Shown here: positions 8,539-18,201 of the stretch, in pieces | Position numbering within the stretch: the first letter of the stretch is position 1 | Layout of the letters: each line of letters starts with the position of its first letter | Assembly: GCA_001464795.1 (NCBI GenBank) | Contig: LNEB01000008.1 | Coordinates: 62,001 to 126,000, forward strand | Origin: Bdellovibrionales bacterium Ga0074139 | Lineage (GTDB): Bacteria > Bdellovibrionota > Bdellovibrionia > Bdellovibrionales > Bdellovibrionaceae | Length of the DNA: 64,000 nucleotides | Direction of reading: 5' to 3' | Notes under the pieces: generated by a model | What the model saw: only the letters and a program-made list of their open reading frames with translations | Database searches by the model: none | What the model was told of the DNA's origin: nothing | Program-made: the position numbers and the translations under genes

Positions 8539-11405
8539 GTGAGCCCCGCTGAATAACTTCGACCTTTTTGATAGGAGCGAATCGTCTGTCCACCCTGGCT
8601 GGATTGAATTTTGGGATCAATCAAATTTCTTATTTTGAAACCAAAACTGAGGCCACTTTTATTTCTTTTGCTCACATTTAAATCCACCTGATGAATGGGC
8701 TCTTCAAAAATATCAGGCCTTTGATCAGTGCCCACTTCAGTGATTCTTCGTCCTAACACATTGTACATCAGGGATCCTTGAAAACCCAAAAGTGGACGAT
8801 CATAAAAAAGTCCAAGGTTAACAACATATGGAGATTGGCCCTGCAAAGCTCTTTTTTCACTGGTCAGCTGTGATGCAGTTTCAGGATTCAATTGAACTTC
8901 TGAATCAATCCATGAAATGTTACCCAAAATAGACCACCGACGTAAACCTCTAGCCCATCTTCGTAATGAAACTCGAGATTCAAACTCAAGACCGCGGTTT
9001 TCTGCACTCAAGGCATTTTGTGGAACTTTAATCAAAGATCCCGCAAGCGGCTGAAAGACATCTTCAATGGGATTTTCAAATTTTTTATAAAAAAGTCCAA
9101 CAGAGACAAACTCATCGGGTGCAAAATAGTATTCAATGCGCTGATCAAGATTTAGAATGATGGTAGGAACAAGAGCTGTATTGCCTTTGGCTTCATAACC
9201 TGTTTCATCATCGATGTAGCGAACTGTGGAAAGCTCACGGAAGTCTGGTTTTGCTATGGTCTCTCCGTAGGCAAGTCTTAACCTCCACTTGTCGCTGGGT
9301 GTCCATTTCAGTGAATAGGCAGGCAGTTGATTCAAGGTTTTATTTTCACCCAATGACTGGGTGTCATCAGGACTGTAGTAAAAATAAGTTTTGACCGTTT
9401 GCTCGGAGGATTCAATCCTGAGTCCCGAACTGAGTTCCCACTGGGGATGAATGGCATATTTTAAATCTAAAAAAGCATGCTCTGTGATTTGGGATCCAGA
9501 ATAACTATCTGCAGTTCCTGTCTGATTAACGAGTATCCAATCGTTTTCATTGGAAAATATTTGATCCGGATTAAGGGTAAGATCAGGAGTATTTCCAGCT
9601 AAGTAATCTTTAACAAATTGAAAGCGAAAGGTATCGGATTCTCGGGATCTGACAATTTGTCCAAGTCCCAATTGATAATTTAATTTTTCATAGCGACCTT
9701 CAAAGTTCACAGCTAAATCCTGGCTGTTTTCAGCTAAATCATTAAAGGTTCTAATATTTCCTGATACTTCCGCATCCAATTGATAGGGATCTTCAGCTGA
9801 AACTTTTCTATAATTCACTTCTTTTTGATCCGGAGCTTCTCTGCGGATCTGACTTCTTCCCCACTTCAAGGCCATTTTGTGAGCTGGTCCCAATTTGTGC
9901 TGGGTTTGAACTTGTTGAACATTTAAATTTCTCTCGACCCATTCTGTGCGGGTTCGCTGTCTTGAGAAATCATTCACACCGGGACCAGAGAATTCCTCAA
10001 TCTGTGTTTCGTCTGTGCTGTGACGAAGGCTTAATAAGGTCAGTCTTAATTGGTGTGTGCTATCATACTCAGCACTTAGATCTGTCGCTAATGATAACTT
10101 TCTTTCGATCTCATAAATTTCAGAAACGGAAGTTTCGGATAAAACTAGCTCACCAGGCCTTGGCACATCAAGCTTTGAGCTTTGCTGACTTATAACATCT
10201 TGATCCGTGTTATAACTTCCCGAACCTGTCACACCCCACTTCCATAAAGCGGTTTCTTTTTTTAATCCCAGTCCCAGTTGAAGATTGGGAAGTGAGGAAT
10301 CTTTTCTTTCAAATGTAGAGTAATTTTTTTTAAATTGAATTCCTAAAGCCCTTAGTTCTTCTTTTGAAAAACCAGTGGTAGGATCACCATTATCAACTAA
10401 TTTTTTACCACTCAGCAATGCTGCTTTCACCCGAGACGGCATCTGCCTGGTTCCATCATCTTGACCAAGATAATCAGTTTTTCCACCAGCGTAGGTCAAG
10501 AACTGGTCACTGGGTTCGTAATTCACACTGGTTCCTACTTGCACAAAAGTTTCTTGAGGCTTTGATTTGGTTTCTAGCTGAATCAGTCCACCACCAAATT
10601 CCCCTGGAAATGAAGAAGCATAACTTTTTTGTACCTGAACTTGATCCAAAATGGAGACAGGAAATAAATCTAAGGGAACCACTTTTCTTGCAGGCTCGGG
10701 ACTTGGTAAAGAAAATCCATTCAGTTGAACCGACGAATAGCGATCACCAAGACCACGAACAAATACATACTTACCGTCTAACAAAGTAAGACCTGTCACT
10801 CTTCGTAAGGAACTTGCCGCGTCCGAGTCCCCTTGTCTTGCCATTTGTTCTGAGCCTAAAATTTCAGAGACCCCTGAATTTTTTTTTCTTAACTCTAGAA
10901 GAGCTGTAAAAGAAACCCGGCTTTGCGGAGCCAGTACTAAAATCTCACCTGGATCTGCAGCTTTCACTTTTGAGCTAACAGTTTCAGTATCCGTTGAATT
11001 TAAAGTTTCAGAGTCATCAGGTGTTTCCAGAGAAGTTGAAAGAAGTTCTTTTTTTTCAATTTCGATTTTAAAATAGGTTTGCTGGTTTTCAAAGATAGAT
11101 GCCGTCAGTGTTTTTTCACTTTGAGGAAGAAATATTTTAATGGGACCTTCTGTTAGTTCGATCAGCAGTGATCCTGCTGAATTCGTCTGGTATTTTTTAT
11201 TATCGATCATTAAAATAAGGGATTGAACAGGTTTTGAGCCCTCAAAGGCTTGAATAAATAATTCACCGGTTTTTATAGGTTTTGATGTTTCAATTTTGAT
11301 TGTATTGATTTGCGCAAATGTAAGTTTGGAAAAAAACAGAATCAGACTTACCCCTAAGGTAAGCCTGATTTTTTTAGAATTAAATTTAAAATGTTTAAAA
11401 TGCAT
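8526..11405 (-). CDS. TonB-dependent outer-membrane receptor
   Basis: A 959-residue receptor. A signal peptide ends near FAQ (residue 32). A beta-sandwich region like the carboxypeptidase regulatory domain follows (about 33-130), then an acidic Ser/Thr linker, a plug domain (about 165-290, with VRGLGDRYSSVQLNGF and GGGLIQLETKS) and a 22-strand-type barrel to the C-terminus. The substrate cannot be read from sequence; no haem or siderophore motif is evident. It starts ten bases after the beta-helix protein gene stops and overlaps the ankyrin lipoprotein gene. Clustering with its own ExbB/ExbD/TonB suggests a dedicated uptake system. Confidence 0.9.
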   Translation of the reverse strand: MHFKHFKFNSKKIRLTLGVSLILFFSKLTFAQINTIKIETSKPIKTGELFIQAFEGSKPVQSLILMIDNKKYQTNSAGSLLIELTEGPIKIFLPQSEKTLTASIFENQQTYFKIEIEKKELLSTSLETPDDSETLNSTDTETVSSKVKAADPGEILVLAPQSRVSFTALLELRKKNSGVSEILGSEQMARQGDSDAASSLRRVTGLTLLDGKYVFVRGLGDRYSSVQLNGFSLPSPEPARKVVPLDLFPVSILDQVQVQKSYASSFPGEFGGGLIQLETKSKPQETFVQVGTSVNYEPSDQFLTYAGGKTDYLGQDDGTRQMPSRVKAALLSGKKLVDNGDPTTGFSKEELRALGIQFKKNYSTFERKDSSLPNLQLGLGLKKETALWKWGVTGSGSYNTDQDVISQQSSKLDVPRPGELVLSETSVSEIYEIERKLSLATDLSAEYDSTHQLRLTLLSLRHSTDETQIEEFSGPGVNDFSRQRTRTEWVERNLNVQQVQTQHKLGPAHKMALKWGRSQIRREAPDQKEVNYRKVSAEDPYQLDAEVSGNIRTFNDLAENSQDLAVNFEGRYEKLNYQLGLGQIVRSRESDTFRFQFVKDYLAGNTPDLTLNPDQIFSNENDWILVNQTGTADSYSGSQITEHAFLDLKYAIHPQWELSSGLRIESSEQTVKTYFYYSPDDTQSLGENKTLNQLPAYSLKWTPSDKWRLRLAYGETIAKPDFRELSTVRYIDDETGYEAKGNTALVPTIILNLDQRIEYYFAPDEFVSVGLFYKKFENPIEDVFQPLAGSLIKVPQNALSAENRGLEFESRVSLRRWARGLRRWSILGNISWIDSEVQLNPETASQLTSEKRALQGQSPYVVNLGLFYDRPLLGFQGSLMYNVLGRRITEVGTDQRPDIFEEPIHQVDLNVSKRNKSGLSFGFKIRNLIDPKIQSSQGGQTIRSYQKGRSYSAGLTWTL

Positions 11406-11414
11406 TCTTATGGA

Positions 11415-12680
11415 TTACTGGCGAGCTTTTAAAACCCAACCGGCAGACCAATCTTCAGAACCAAAGGCTCCAATGAAATCAACAGGTTCAAAAAAGAAAT
11501 CCTCAGGAGTTACTGCACCTGAAAGTGCAGGACTGCCAGCCGCTGGGATCCAGCCTTGTAATTTAGGACTCAACACTTGAACTTCAATCTGATTGGATAA
11601 AAAGCTTTCAGTTGAAAACAAATCACCAGCCTCAGCTTCGAATGGTTTTTTGCAATCAAGAATCATATGACTCATAAGGATTCCAGATGCCGTCGTTGCA
11701 TTCACAAAAGTTTCATTGTCATCAATATCAATGCAGCCTTTTGCAAAGCCAGAGATAATCGTGTTGGATAACTCAGCACCCGTTCCGCGACGAAGTAGCA
11801 TTCCATAGCCTGACTTAGGGGCTCCAATTAAAGTCATATTGCTGATAGTTGGGCGACTTCTTGGCATTGCATTCATAGGTGATTGAAGATTGTCAGCTTC
11901 GATGCCGTTATCAACAGTGTCAACACCTTGATCAACAACAAGAAATTGAATTTTACCAGTCCAACCCATGTCCCAGTCCAATGAATCATCTTCATTTTCA
12001 GTTAAAACCACATATTTTGCATTCACAGTCCCACCAAAAAATTCAATTCCATCATCCGAATTCATGTGCACTTGAATGTTTTCTACAAGGGTTCCAGAAC
12101 CCACACCATTAAAAGTGATTCCATTCAGCTCATTATCAGGAGCAATGGGATATCCAGCAAATTCCACTCTTACATATTTTAGTGCACCACTGCTGTCTTG
12201 AGGTTGATTGCCACCAAATTTAACTTCTTTGATTTTGATGCCCTCTGAAATGGCTTCACATACACTTGATCCTGCACGGCAGCGATTGATCGGAGCATTT
12301 CCATTTAATACAAGTCCACCCCACTCACCGCGCTTACGCTCAGAAGTTTTTAAAGATGTAAAAGTAATGGGCTTAGTACTTGTGCCTTCAGCAATAATTT
12401 GTGACCCGCGTAGAACAGCGATAAAGCTTGCAGGTCCACCGCGCAATACAGTTCCCGCTTCAATGCGAAGTACAGAATTCTGTTGGTTGTCGGCACCGAT
12501 AAACACACCGTCTTCAATGAGGTATTGATGATCAGCTGTTAAGCGAAGCTCTGTGGACACATAGTTTCCACTTAAAGCACACAATTTTAAATTATTAACA
12601 ACTTTTGCGACAGTTCCGTTGGGACAAGCCATCGATAAGCTCGATAAAATTGTCACAAGCGATAAAATTACTTTTTTCAA
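11415..12680 (-). CDS. Secreted right-handed beta-helix-like protein, first gene of the TonB operon
   Basis: A 421-residue exported protein. The signal peptide ends near SLSMAC, and the Cys leaves lipidation possible. The body shows repeating short strands and N/G turns (LRIEAGTVLRGG, LVLNGNAPINR, MTLIGAPKSGYGMLLRR) typical of parallel beta-helix folds. Conserved Cys and Asp-rich turns (NSDDGIEFFGG, NEDDSLDWDMGW) could bind calcium. The start is a TTG at 12680 backed by AAAGGAG six bases upstream. Paired directly with the receptor gene, it may capture the substrate at the cell surface, as inferred for other receptor-linked surface proteins. Confidence 0.75.
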   Translation of the reverse strand: MKKVILSLVTILSSLSMACPNGTVAKVVNNLKLCALSGNYVSTELRLTADHQYLIEDGVFIGADNQQNSVLRIEAGTVLRGGPASFIAVLRGSQIIAEGTSTKPITFTSLKTSERKRGEWGGLVLNGNAPINRCRAGSSVCEAISEGIKIKEVKFGGNQPQDSSGALKYVRVEFAGYPIAPDNELNGITFNGVGSGTLVENIQVHMNSDDGIEFFGGTVNAKYVVLTENEDDSLDWDMGWTGKIQFLVVDQGVDTVDNGIEADNLQSPMNAMPRSRPTISNMTLIGAPKSGYGMLLRRGTGAELSNTIISGFAKGCIDIDDNETFVNATTASGILMSHMILDCKKPFEAEAGDLFSTESFLSNQIEVQVLSPKLQGWIPAAGSPALSGAVTPEDFFFEPVDFIGAFGSEDWSAGWVLKARQ

Positions 12681-12697
12681 ACAAAACTCCTTTGTTT
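12679..12697 (-). promoter_or_regulatory. Hairpin presenting the ribosome-binding site of the beta-helix gene
   Basis: Read on the minus strand, seven-base arms AAACAAA and TTTGTTT are perfect complements around a five-base loop, GGAGT. The Shine-Dalgarno core is thus in the loop and the TTG start lies at the foot of the stem. The AT-only stem is weak; it could modulate initiation or be chance. Confidence 0.35.
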
Positions 12698-12846
12698 AGT
12701 TTCTTGTGATTAAGCTAGGCCAAAGGACAGCTTCAGAGCAAAACAAGGTTGAGTTGATAATTTTTTAGGATTTGATCAGGAAAGCGTTTGTTTGCTGTAT
12801 GTGTCAAAACAGTTGCACAGTTTTTTTGCAAAGGTAGTATCACTTT

Positions 12847-13953
12847 ATGAAGCAAATACTCTTTATTTTACTTTCCTGCTCGCTTGGTTTTGCACTTGAT
12901 GAAATCGTTGCTAAACAAGAATTTCAAATTCCGAAATACACCACAGTGGGTGGAAAATTAATTTCCAATGTGCGCATTGGCTATGAAACCTACGGAAAAC
13001 TCAACGCTGAAAAAAACAATGCCATTTTAATTACCCATTATTTTTCGGGTAGTTCTCATGCGGCTGGAAAATACAAATCCAATGATTTAGCTCCCGGATA
13101 CTGGGATCAAGTGATCGGTCCTGGAAAAGCCTTTGATACCAACAAATATTTTATCATTTCCTCTGACACTTTAGTTAACATTAATCCCAAAGATCCCAAT
13201 ATTATCACCACAGGTCCTCTTTCCATTAATCCAATAACAGGAAAATCCTACGGAGCCGATTTTCCCAAAGTCACTTACTCTGATTTTGTAAATGTTCAAA
13301 AAGCTTTGATAGAATCATTGGGCATTAAAAAATTAGTCGCAGTCGCTGGGCCCTCAGCAGGCTCTATGCAGGCTTTGCAATGGGCGGCTGATTATCCCAA
13401 TCATGTGGGAAAAGTGATTGCAGTGATTAGCCCAGGGCTTTCCATGCCCGCACTCACAGTTGCTGTTTTGAATGGCTGGGCTTCACCGATCAAAAAAGAT
13501 CCTAAATGGAAAAATGGAAATTATGAAAAAGGCAAAGAGCCCAATATTGGATTAGCTGAAGCTTTAAAAGCAGTGACAGTATCAGCAGTGGATTTTGCTT
13601 GGGCTGAAAAAAACTTAGGGCATCTTCCGGTTGATGAAATTGATTTAAAGCTTCAAATGGGGGCCGATGCTAAAACAAAATTTGTGGATGCCAATTCTTT
13701 TCTTCATATGGTGCAAGTGAATCAAGCCTTTGATATCGAAAATAAGGTGGGACCCGAAACCCCACCCCTGTTATTTATCTCGGTCAAAACTGATTACTTA
13801 TTTCCCCCTGATTTAGTCATCGATGCGGCTAAAAAAGTAAAAAAACTGGGTGGATCTGCAAAAGTCACCATTATAGAAGGTGAAGGCGGCCATTTGGTCG
13901 GCCTCACCGATATTCAAAACGCAGAAAAAGAAATCAAAGAATTTTTAAAGTAA
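12847..13953 (+). CDS. Secreted alpha/beta hydrolase of the homoserine O-acetyltransferase (MetX-like) family
   Basis: A 368-residue protein with a signal peptide (cleavage near GFALD) and a complete MetX-type hydrolase fold. The family opening (VRIGYETYGKLN, about 37-48), the nucleophile elbow GPSAGSMQALQWA (about 168-180), the acid in TDYLFPPDL and the base in EGGHLVGL are visible, so the Ser-Asp-His triad is intact. True MetX enzymes are cytoplasmic and read GGSLGG at the elbow. Export and the altered elbow argue for a secreted esterase or acyltransferase instead of methionine synthesis. No strong ribosome-binding site precedes the ATG. Confidence 0.83.
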   Translation: MKQILFILLSCSLGFALDEIVAKQEFQIPKYTTVGGKLISNVRIGYETYGKLNAEKNNAILITHYFSGSSHAAGKYKSNDLAPGYWDQVIGPGKAFDTNKYFIISSDTLVNINPKDPNIITTGPLSINPITGKSYGADFPKVTYSDFVNVQKALIESLGIKKLVAVAGPSAGSMQALQWAADYPNHVGKVIAVISPGLSMPALTVAVLNGWASPIKKDPKWKNGNYEKGKEPNIGLAEALKAVTVSAVDFAWAEKNLGHLPVDEIDLKLQMGADAKTKFVDANSFLHMVQVNQAFDIENKVGPETPPLLFISVKTDYLFPPDLVIDAAKKVKKLGGSAKVTIIEGEGGHLVGLTDIQNAEKEIKEFLK

Positions 13954-14199
13954 TTATTCTTTAGTCTTTAAACGGCTGTCATTTTCAGCGATAAATTTCT
14001 TTAACTCGTCGGCAATTCCAAGCAGTTTGAGCCACTGTTCTTTATAAAGTGTAACAGGAAATCGACCCATTCCATAAACAGATAAAGCCCCTTTTTCACT
14101 GACCTTCATTGATAAAGTGCCCGAGCTGCTTTTTTTGCTTTTTAAAGCTTCATTTTCGGCTTTTAATCTTTCCAGTTCTGCTTTTAGATCATCAGACAT
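13954..14199 (-). CDS. Small conserved coiled-coil protein, 81 aa
   Basis: A small soluble protein: an N-terminal heptad-like helix (residues 1-22), a Ser/Lys linker, then a compact domain with the conserved phrase KGALSVYGMGRFPVTLYKEQW. This phrase recurs in unnamed proteins of many Gram-negative bacteria (recalled, not searched). The ATG at 14199 is chosen because AAGGGG lies eight bases upstream; an in-frame GTG at 14208 overlaps that site. It is convergent with, and abuts, the secreted hydrolase gene. Function unknown. Confidence 0.72.
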   Translation of the reverse strand: MSDDLKAELERLKAENEALKSKKSSSGTLSMKVSEKGALSVYGMGRFPVTLYKEQWLKLLGIADELKKFIAENDSRLKTKE

Positions 14200-14265
14200 T
14201 TCAATCACCCCTTGTTATGACAAAACTTTAGCTTAAAATAAGTCCTTTGCCAATTCAGTGATTAT

Positions 14266-15486
14266 TTATTTTTGCCCACTGGCTTTTGAACCTCTAATTG
14301 AAGTAGGAAGAAATTTTCTTTCCACTTGATCTTCAAAAACTTCAAAGGCCACTTTACAGGTATCAGCTATATCTTTTTTGGCTTTTCGCTGAATTTTTCT
14401 AGCCTCTAGTGCGTCAGCATCACAAAGTGATTCCAGCTGAGATACAAATTCTTTGTACAGAGCCTCACCTGATTGGCTTTTCCAAATCTCTGCCACATTT
14501 TCAAAAGAATTTTTTTGTTCAGCTAGCAATTGGCAATCCCGAGTGGCTGATGCTGATCTTGAAATACACAGCGGTAATTTTTTTTGGCAGGGTTTTTTTT
14601 CTTCATTTTTACATTCAGGTTCATAGCCAAATAGCAAAGGGTTACACATAACAGGAACACTTGCTGAACATTGAAATTCATCGCGATTAAAAAAATTAGA
14701 ACTCCAACTTTTTGGTAACTGACTTAAAGGCTTGCAGCTTGATTTATCATTTTTTGAAATCACAAATCCTGCATACAAACAAATAAGTGTTTGATCAATA
14801 ACCGCTGATTTTATTTCAGGAGCTGGCATTGCCGTTCGAGCCGTCGGAACAGCTTCAACAGCGGTTGATCTGACTCTTGGAGCGACCCCTGAGACAAATA
14901 TTCTTTCTGTGACTTCAATGTTTTCACTAATGGTCTGAAGCTCGGAAGTGTAATCGCCTCCTCCACCATAAACACCATCTTTTCTAACACCTGATACCAC
15001 TGCAGAAAAAATTCCATTCGCCTCTTGCACTCTGCGAGAATTTCGCTTCAGTGTTCCCTTTTCTAGTCTGTTTCTATATTCGTTTGATAAAACGACAGCA
15101 GACCTGGGTGCCATAGGCAAAAAAATATTTCTCCCCTTAGGGCCCGTTTTTTCTACACACCACATAAATTGTTCAATTCTACTTAAAAAATTATCGGTAT
15201 TTAAATGTGCGACGGATTTCACATCACACAGCCTCTCCAGCTCAGAGGCTTCAGCTTGGTTTACTAATGCCGCTAACATACGCGTGTAGGAGTGTGGTCC
15301 ACCGTTCATTTCCGAATAAAGATGGGCATCCTTTTCTAAGCTTACGACAAGCTGCTTAACAGATGAAATATACTGAATTTGCTGGTCGGACTTAAGAGCT
15401 TGAAACTCAGAATAAGTTAAGAAGGGTCTTGCCGCAGCCAATTGAGGTAACAAAAAAGAAATAAGCAAAAAAAGCAGAGTTTTCAT
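14266..15486 (-). CDS. Secreted hypothetical protein with C-terminal Cys cluster
   Basis: Not recognised. A 406-residue protein with a clear signal peptide (MKTLLFLLISFLLPQLAAA). The N-terminal half is helical. The middle is basic and has a GGGGD segment near 175. A Cys-rich region (about 235-320, at least ten Cys) suggests disulfides formed in the periplasm or outside the cell, and the tail is helical and charged. It stands alone between a small coiled-coil gene and a divergent membrane-protein gene. Proteins of this kind, long, secreted and without known domains, are frequent in Bdellovibrio-like genomes. No function is proposed. Confidence 0.72.
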   Translation of the reverse strand: MKTLLFLLISFLLPQLAAARPFLTYSEFQALKSDQQIQYISSVKQLVVSLEKDAHLYSEMNGGPHSYTRMLAALVNQAEASELERLCDVKSVAHLNTDNFLSRIEQFMWCVEKTGPKGRNIFLPMAPRSAVVLSNEYRNRLEKGTLKRNSRRVQEANGIFSAVVSGVRKDGVYGGGGDYTSELQTISENIEVTERIFVSGVAPRVRSTAVEAVPTARTAMPAPEIKSAVIDQTLICLYAGFVISKNDKSSCKPLSQLPKSWSSNFFNRDEFQCSASVPVMCNPLLFGYEPECKNEEKKPCQKKLPLCISRSASATRDCQLLAEQKNSFENVAEIWKSQSGEALYKEFVSQLESLCDADALEARKIQRKAKKDIADTCKVAFEVFEDQVERKFLPTSIRGSKASGQK

Positions 15487-15555
15487 AGCTTTACTATCGG
15501 TTTTTAGATCCTCGATCTTGAACTGTTCCAGGTATAGAATTACTGTTTATTAAGA

Positions 15556-16782
15556 ATGCGAAATAAACTAACCATCTTCAATTCCATTAAGATTCTAACA
15601 CTTGTTCAGCTGGTGATAAGTCTATTTAGGAATCACAGCGATCTTTTGCTGTGGAATTCAAAGACCTGGCTTCACTTTCCTTTACCTGGACTGGAGTTCC
15701 TAGGCCATCCTCCAGTTACTTTTATCCTAGCCTGGGTGTGCCTGATATCTAGCGTTTTTTTAATGTTTTCCAAAAAATCTAATTTTCTATCATTAGGAAT
15801 CTTAAGCCTGCTTTTGATGCTTCTGACCACCGAGAAAAGGTTTTCATTTAGTTACTTCACACCAATGGTTTTAATGGCACTTTCCTTTTCAGACAGACAA
15901 AAAAGCCCGCTACCTTTTCTTTATCTTCTTGTTTTTATGTATGTGTCAGCAGCTCTGCATAAACTTTTTAATCTTGAAACCATGCTTGAGGTTCTTCCCA
16001 CTTCAACCAATTTTTTACTGGCTCCTGAGCTTAAGGATTTTCAATTTCCAATCGATGGATTTTCTGAATTTTTAGCCCTTTCCGTCATTCCTGCTGAGTT
16101 TCTTATGGGTCTCTTACTTGTTTTTAAAAAAACAAGATTTATGGGATTTTATTTGTGCGCTATTTTTCATGTGACCGTGGGGCTTTTTATCACCCAAGAT
16201 AATATTACTTACGTTGGGTTTATGATTTTATCCGTGCATGTTTTATTTGTAATTCATAATAAAAGTTGGCTTTGGCACCAACTCATCAGCCCCCTGATAA
16301 TGATTAGTTTTTTTCTCTCTTTTATTATAAGTTTTTTCTTAACCGATTATTTTTTCTTGAGCTCAGTTTTAAGAATCTACGGTCTTTACGGACCTTTTTT
16401 ACTAATCGCGCATAAGCTTTATGGATCTGATGGCACTGCAACCAGCTTCTGGAAAGCTCAGGCTTCCACCAGGCTATGGGTAGGTCTTCTTTTCTTGTGG
16501 ATTATTTTACCCGTTATGAATCAATACCGGAACACAGCTTTGGGCTGGTCCATGCTTTCAGGGGCTGAAACCCGGTCAACTGAATATTGTTTGCAATCAC
16601 CCAATGATGGCTGCTATCCCATGCAAAGCTTAAGGCCTATTATTCGAATTTATAACTATAAAGACTTTCTTGAGTTTAGATCCTACCAACCTTCAAGCTT
16701 GAAAAGGCTTCAAATGCATTTGGAAGGTCAATGCGCAGCCGAGCTTTCGATATTTGAATGCTACAATCCGAAGACCAAGTAA
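15556..16782 (+). CDS. Polytopic membrane protein, possibly HTTM/DoxX-like
   Basis: A 408-residue protein with about ten hydrophobic spans distributed from residue 10 to 330 and a soluble C-terminal tail of about 75 residues containing four Cys. Segments such as YVSAALHKLF and IFHVTVGLFI loosely recall HTTM and DoxX family membrane proteins, where His near membrane ends is common. The match is by eye and weak. It precedes a lipoprotein gene and a beta-barrel gene on the same strand with almost no gap, so these three probably form an envelope operon. Confidence 0.65.
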   Translation: MRNKLTIFNSIKILTLVQLVISLFRNHSDLLLWNSKTWLHFPLPGLEFLGHPPVTFILAWVCLISSVFLMFSKKSNFLSLGILSLLLMLLTTEKRFSFSYFTPMVLMALSFSDRQKSPLPFLYLLVFMYVSAALHKLFNLETMLEVLPTSTNFLLAPELKDFQFPIDGFSEFLALSVIPAEFLMGLLLVFKKTRFMGFYLCAIFHVTVGLFITQDNITYVGFMILSVHVLFVIHNKSWLWHQLISPLIMISFFLSFIISFFLTDYFFLSSVLRIYGLYGPFLLIAHKLYGSDGTATSFWKAQASTRLWVGLLFLWIILPVMNQYRNTALGWSMLSGAETRSTEYCLQSPNDGCYPMQSLRPIIRIYNYKDFLEFRSYQPSSLKRLQMHLEGQCAAELSIFECYNPKTK

Positions 16783-16842
16783 CTTTTGCCTGTTAGAATA
16801 CTGACACTGGTGACCCATTTCTTAGCTGTTATGATTCGCCCC

Positions 16843-18201
16843 ATGAAACTTGGAAGTTTAATTTTTTTAGCATCTTTGATGGTTTTTCAATGGGGCTGCC
16901 AGAAACCTGAAAAGAAAACTAGTGATGCCTCTGTTTATAATGAAGGTATTAGCCAATTAGAACTCCTTTACCAATCTTTAAAAAATAAAGGCTTAGAACT
17001 CAATTCGGATCAACTGTCTCGTGAAATAGAATACGCTGATACTTCAAAGGGGCATAGAACCTTTCCTAAAATCCAGAACTTCTTAAAACCTGAGCATTCA
17101 ATTGATGAGGTCAAAACAGAGCTTACAAAATTTGTAATTGCAGCAGAAAAATTACTGTCTTTAGGAAATAGTAAAACAGTGGTGTTCCCCGAAAAAGAAA
17201 AAATAATGAAGCAAAATTATATTGCCTCGTTCTTTTTAGCTGATATTTTTCAAAGCCAAAAATTTAACTCGGAAAATGAACCGGGCCAAATTTCGAAATC
17301 AGTGGATCATCACGAATTTATTATTCGATTTGCACGCTTTGGTGCAAATTTAAAAAAATTAAAAGATGCTGGCTTTCCCATCGGCGAAGAGACCTACGAA
17401 CTTCCTAATAAAAACCACGAATGGGCCATTCATCTTTATCAAGAGGGCATTTCTGATGCTCTTCGTATGAAAACCCTGATTGATCGAACTGATGGATTTC
17501 AAACAAGCACTTATGATGTATTTAAAACATTCTTCTTTCCAGCAGCTGGATACTTTCATGATATTATAGCAAAATTATCAAAACCTAAAAAAACAAGTGG
17601 ATATGAAACACTGGACTCTTCGGAAATCATCAGAAGTCTGCTTCAGATCAATTTAGATCTTAACTCGATGGTCACTTTAAAAAAATTAAGTGAAACTGTT
17701 TTCACAGAGCCAAAAATTGAAAACCTGATTCACCCTTCTTCATCACTTCAAGATGTGCGCACAAAATTAGAGCTTTACTTAGAATTAACAGAAGAGGATG
17801 CAAAATCAAACAATGCCTTTTTGAGTGTTCGAAGGTTAAATGCCTCTGGATTGTTAGCACAAATCTATTTGAAAACCAGTTTAAAATCTCTACCCGAAAT
17901 CACAGCCTCTTCAATCATAGAAATTGAGAAGACTATGCGCTTGCAAAGGTGGATGAAAAATGAAGAGTCTGTAAAAGACATGCAAGTTTCAGATAGAAAG
18001 CAAGCTGTGATAAAAGCTAATTTGTTCGCAGAATTGATTCGTGATGTTCAAAGGCTTAGCCAGCTCGAAAGTCAAAATCAAGCCTCCAGCAAAAGAATTT
18101 CTGACTACCAAGCTTTGACAGATTATTACTTTCTACAATTCAAAGATTTGATTCAAAAGCACTCGTTACAGGAACAAGACCTCAGTGATGCACCTTTATA
18201 A
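16843..18201 (+). CDS. Predicted lipoprotein, helical, unknown function
   Basis: A 452-residue protein. The ATG at 16843 is preferred over an in-frame TTG at 16786 because it places a clean lipoprotein-like signal at the N-terminus (MKLGSLIFLASLMVFQWGC, Cys at residue 19). The rest is predicted almost wholly alpha-helical and charged, with no recognised domain. The residue at -3 from the Cys is Gln, unusual for a lipobox, so lipidation is probable but not certain. The 3' end overlaps the next gene by 14 bases, indicating translational coupling with the outer-membrane protein. Confidence 0.65.
   Translation: MKLGSLIFLASLMVFQWGCQKPEKKTSDASVYNEGISQLELLYQSLKNKGLELNSDQLSREIEYADTSKGHRTFPKIQNFLKPEHSIDEVKTELTKFVIAAEKLLSLGNSKTVVFPEKEKIMKQNYIASFFLADIFQSQKFNSENEPGQISKSVDHHEFIIRFARFGANLKKLKDAGFPIGEETYELPNKNHEWAIHLYQEGISDALRMKTLIDRTDGFQTSTYDVFKTFFFPAAGYFHDIIAKLSKPKKTSGYETLDSSEIIRSLLQINLDLNSMVTLKKLSETVFTEPKIENLIHPSSSLQDVRTKLELYLELTEEDAKSNNAFLSVRRLNASGLLAQIYLKTSLKSLPEITASSIIEIEKTMRLQRWMKNEESVKDMQVSDRKQAVIKANLFAELIRDVQRLSQLESQNQASSKRISDYQALTDYYFLQFKDLIQKHSLQEQDLSDAPL

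Noticed and set aside
12813-12840. TTGCAC and TAGTAT, 16 bases apart, as a promoter for the secreted hydrolase.
   Set aside because: It would start transcription at about the ATG itself, giving a leaderless message. Possible but unsupported, so not listed as a feature.
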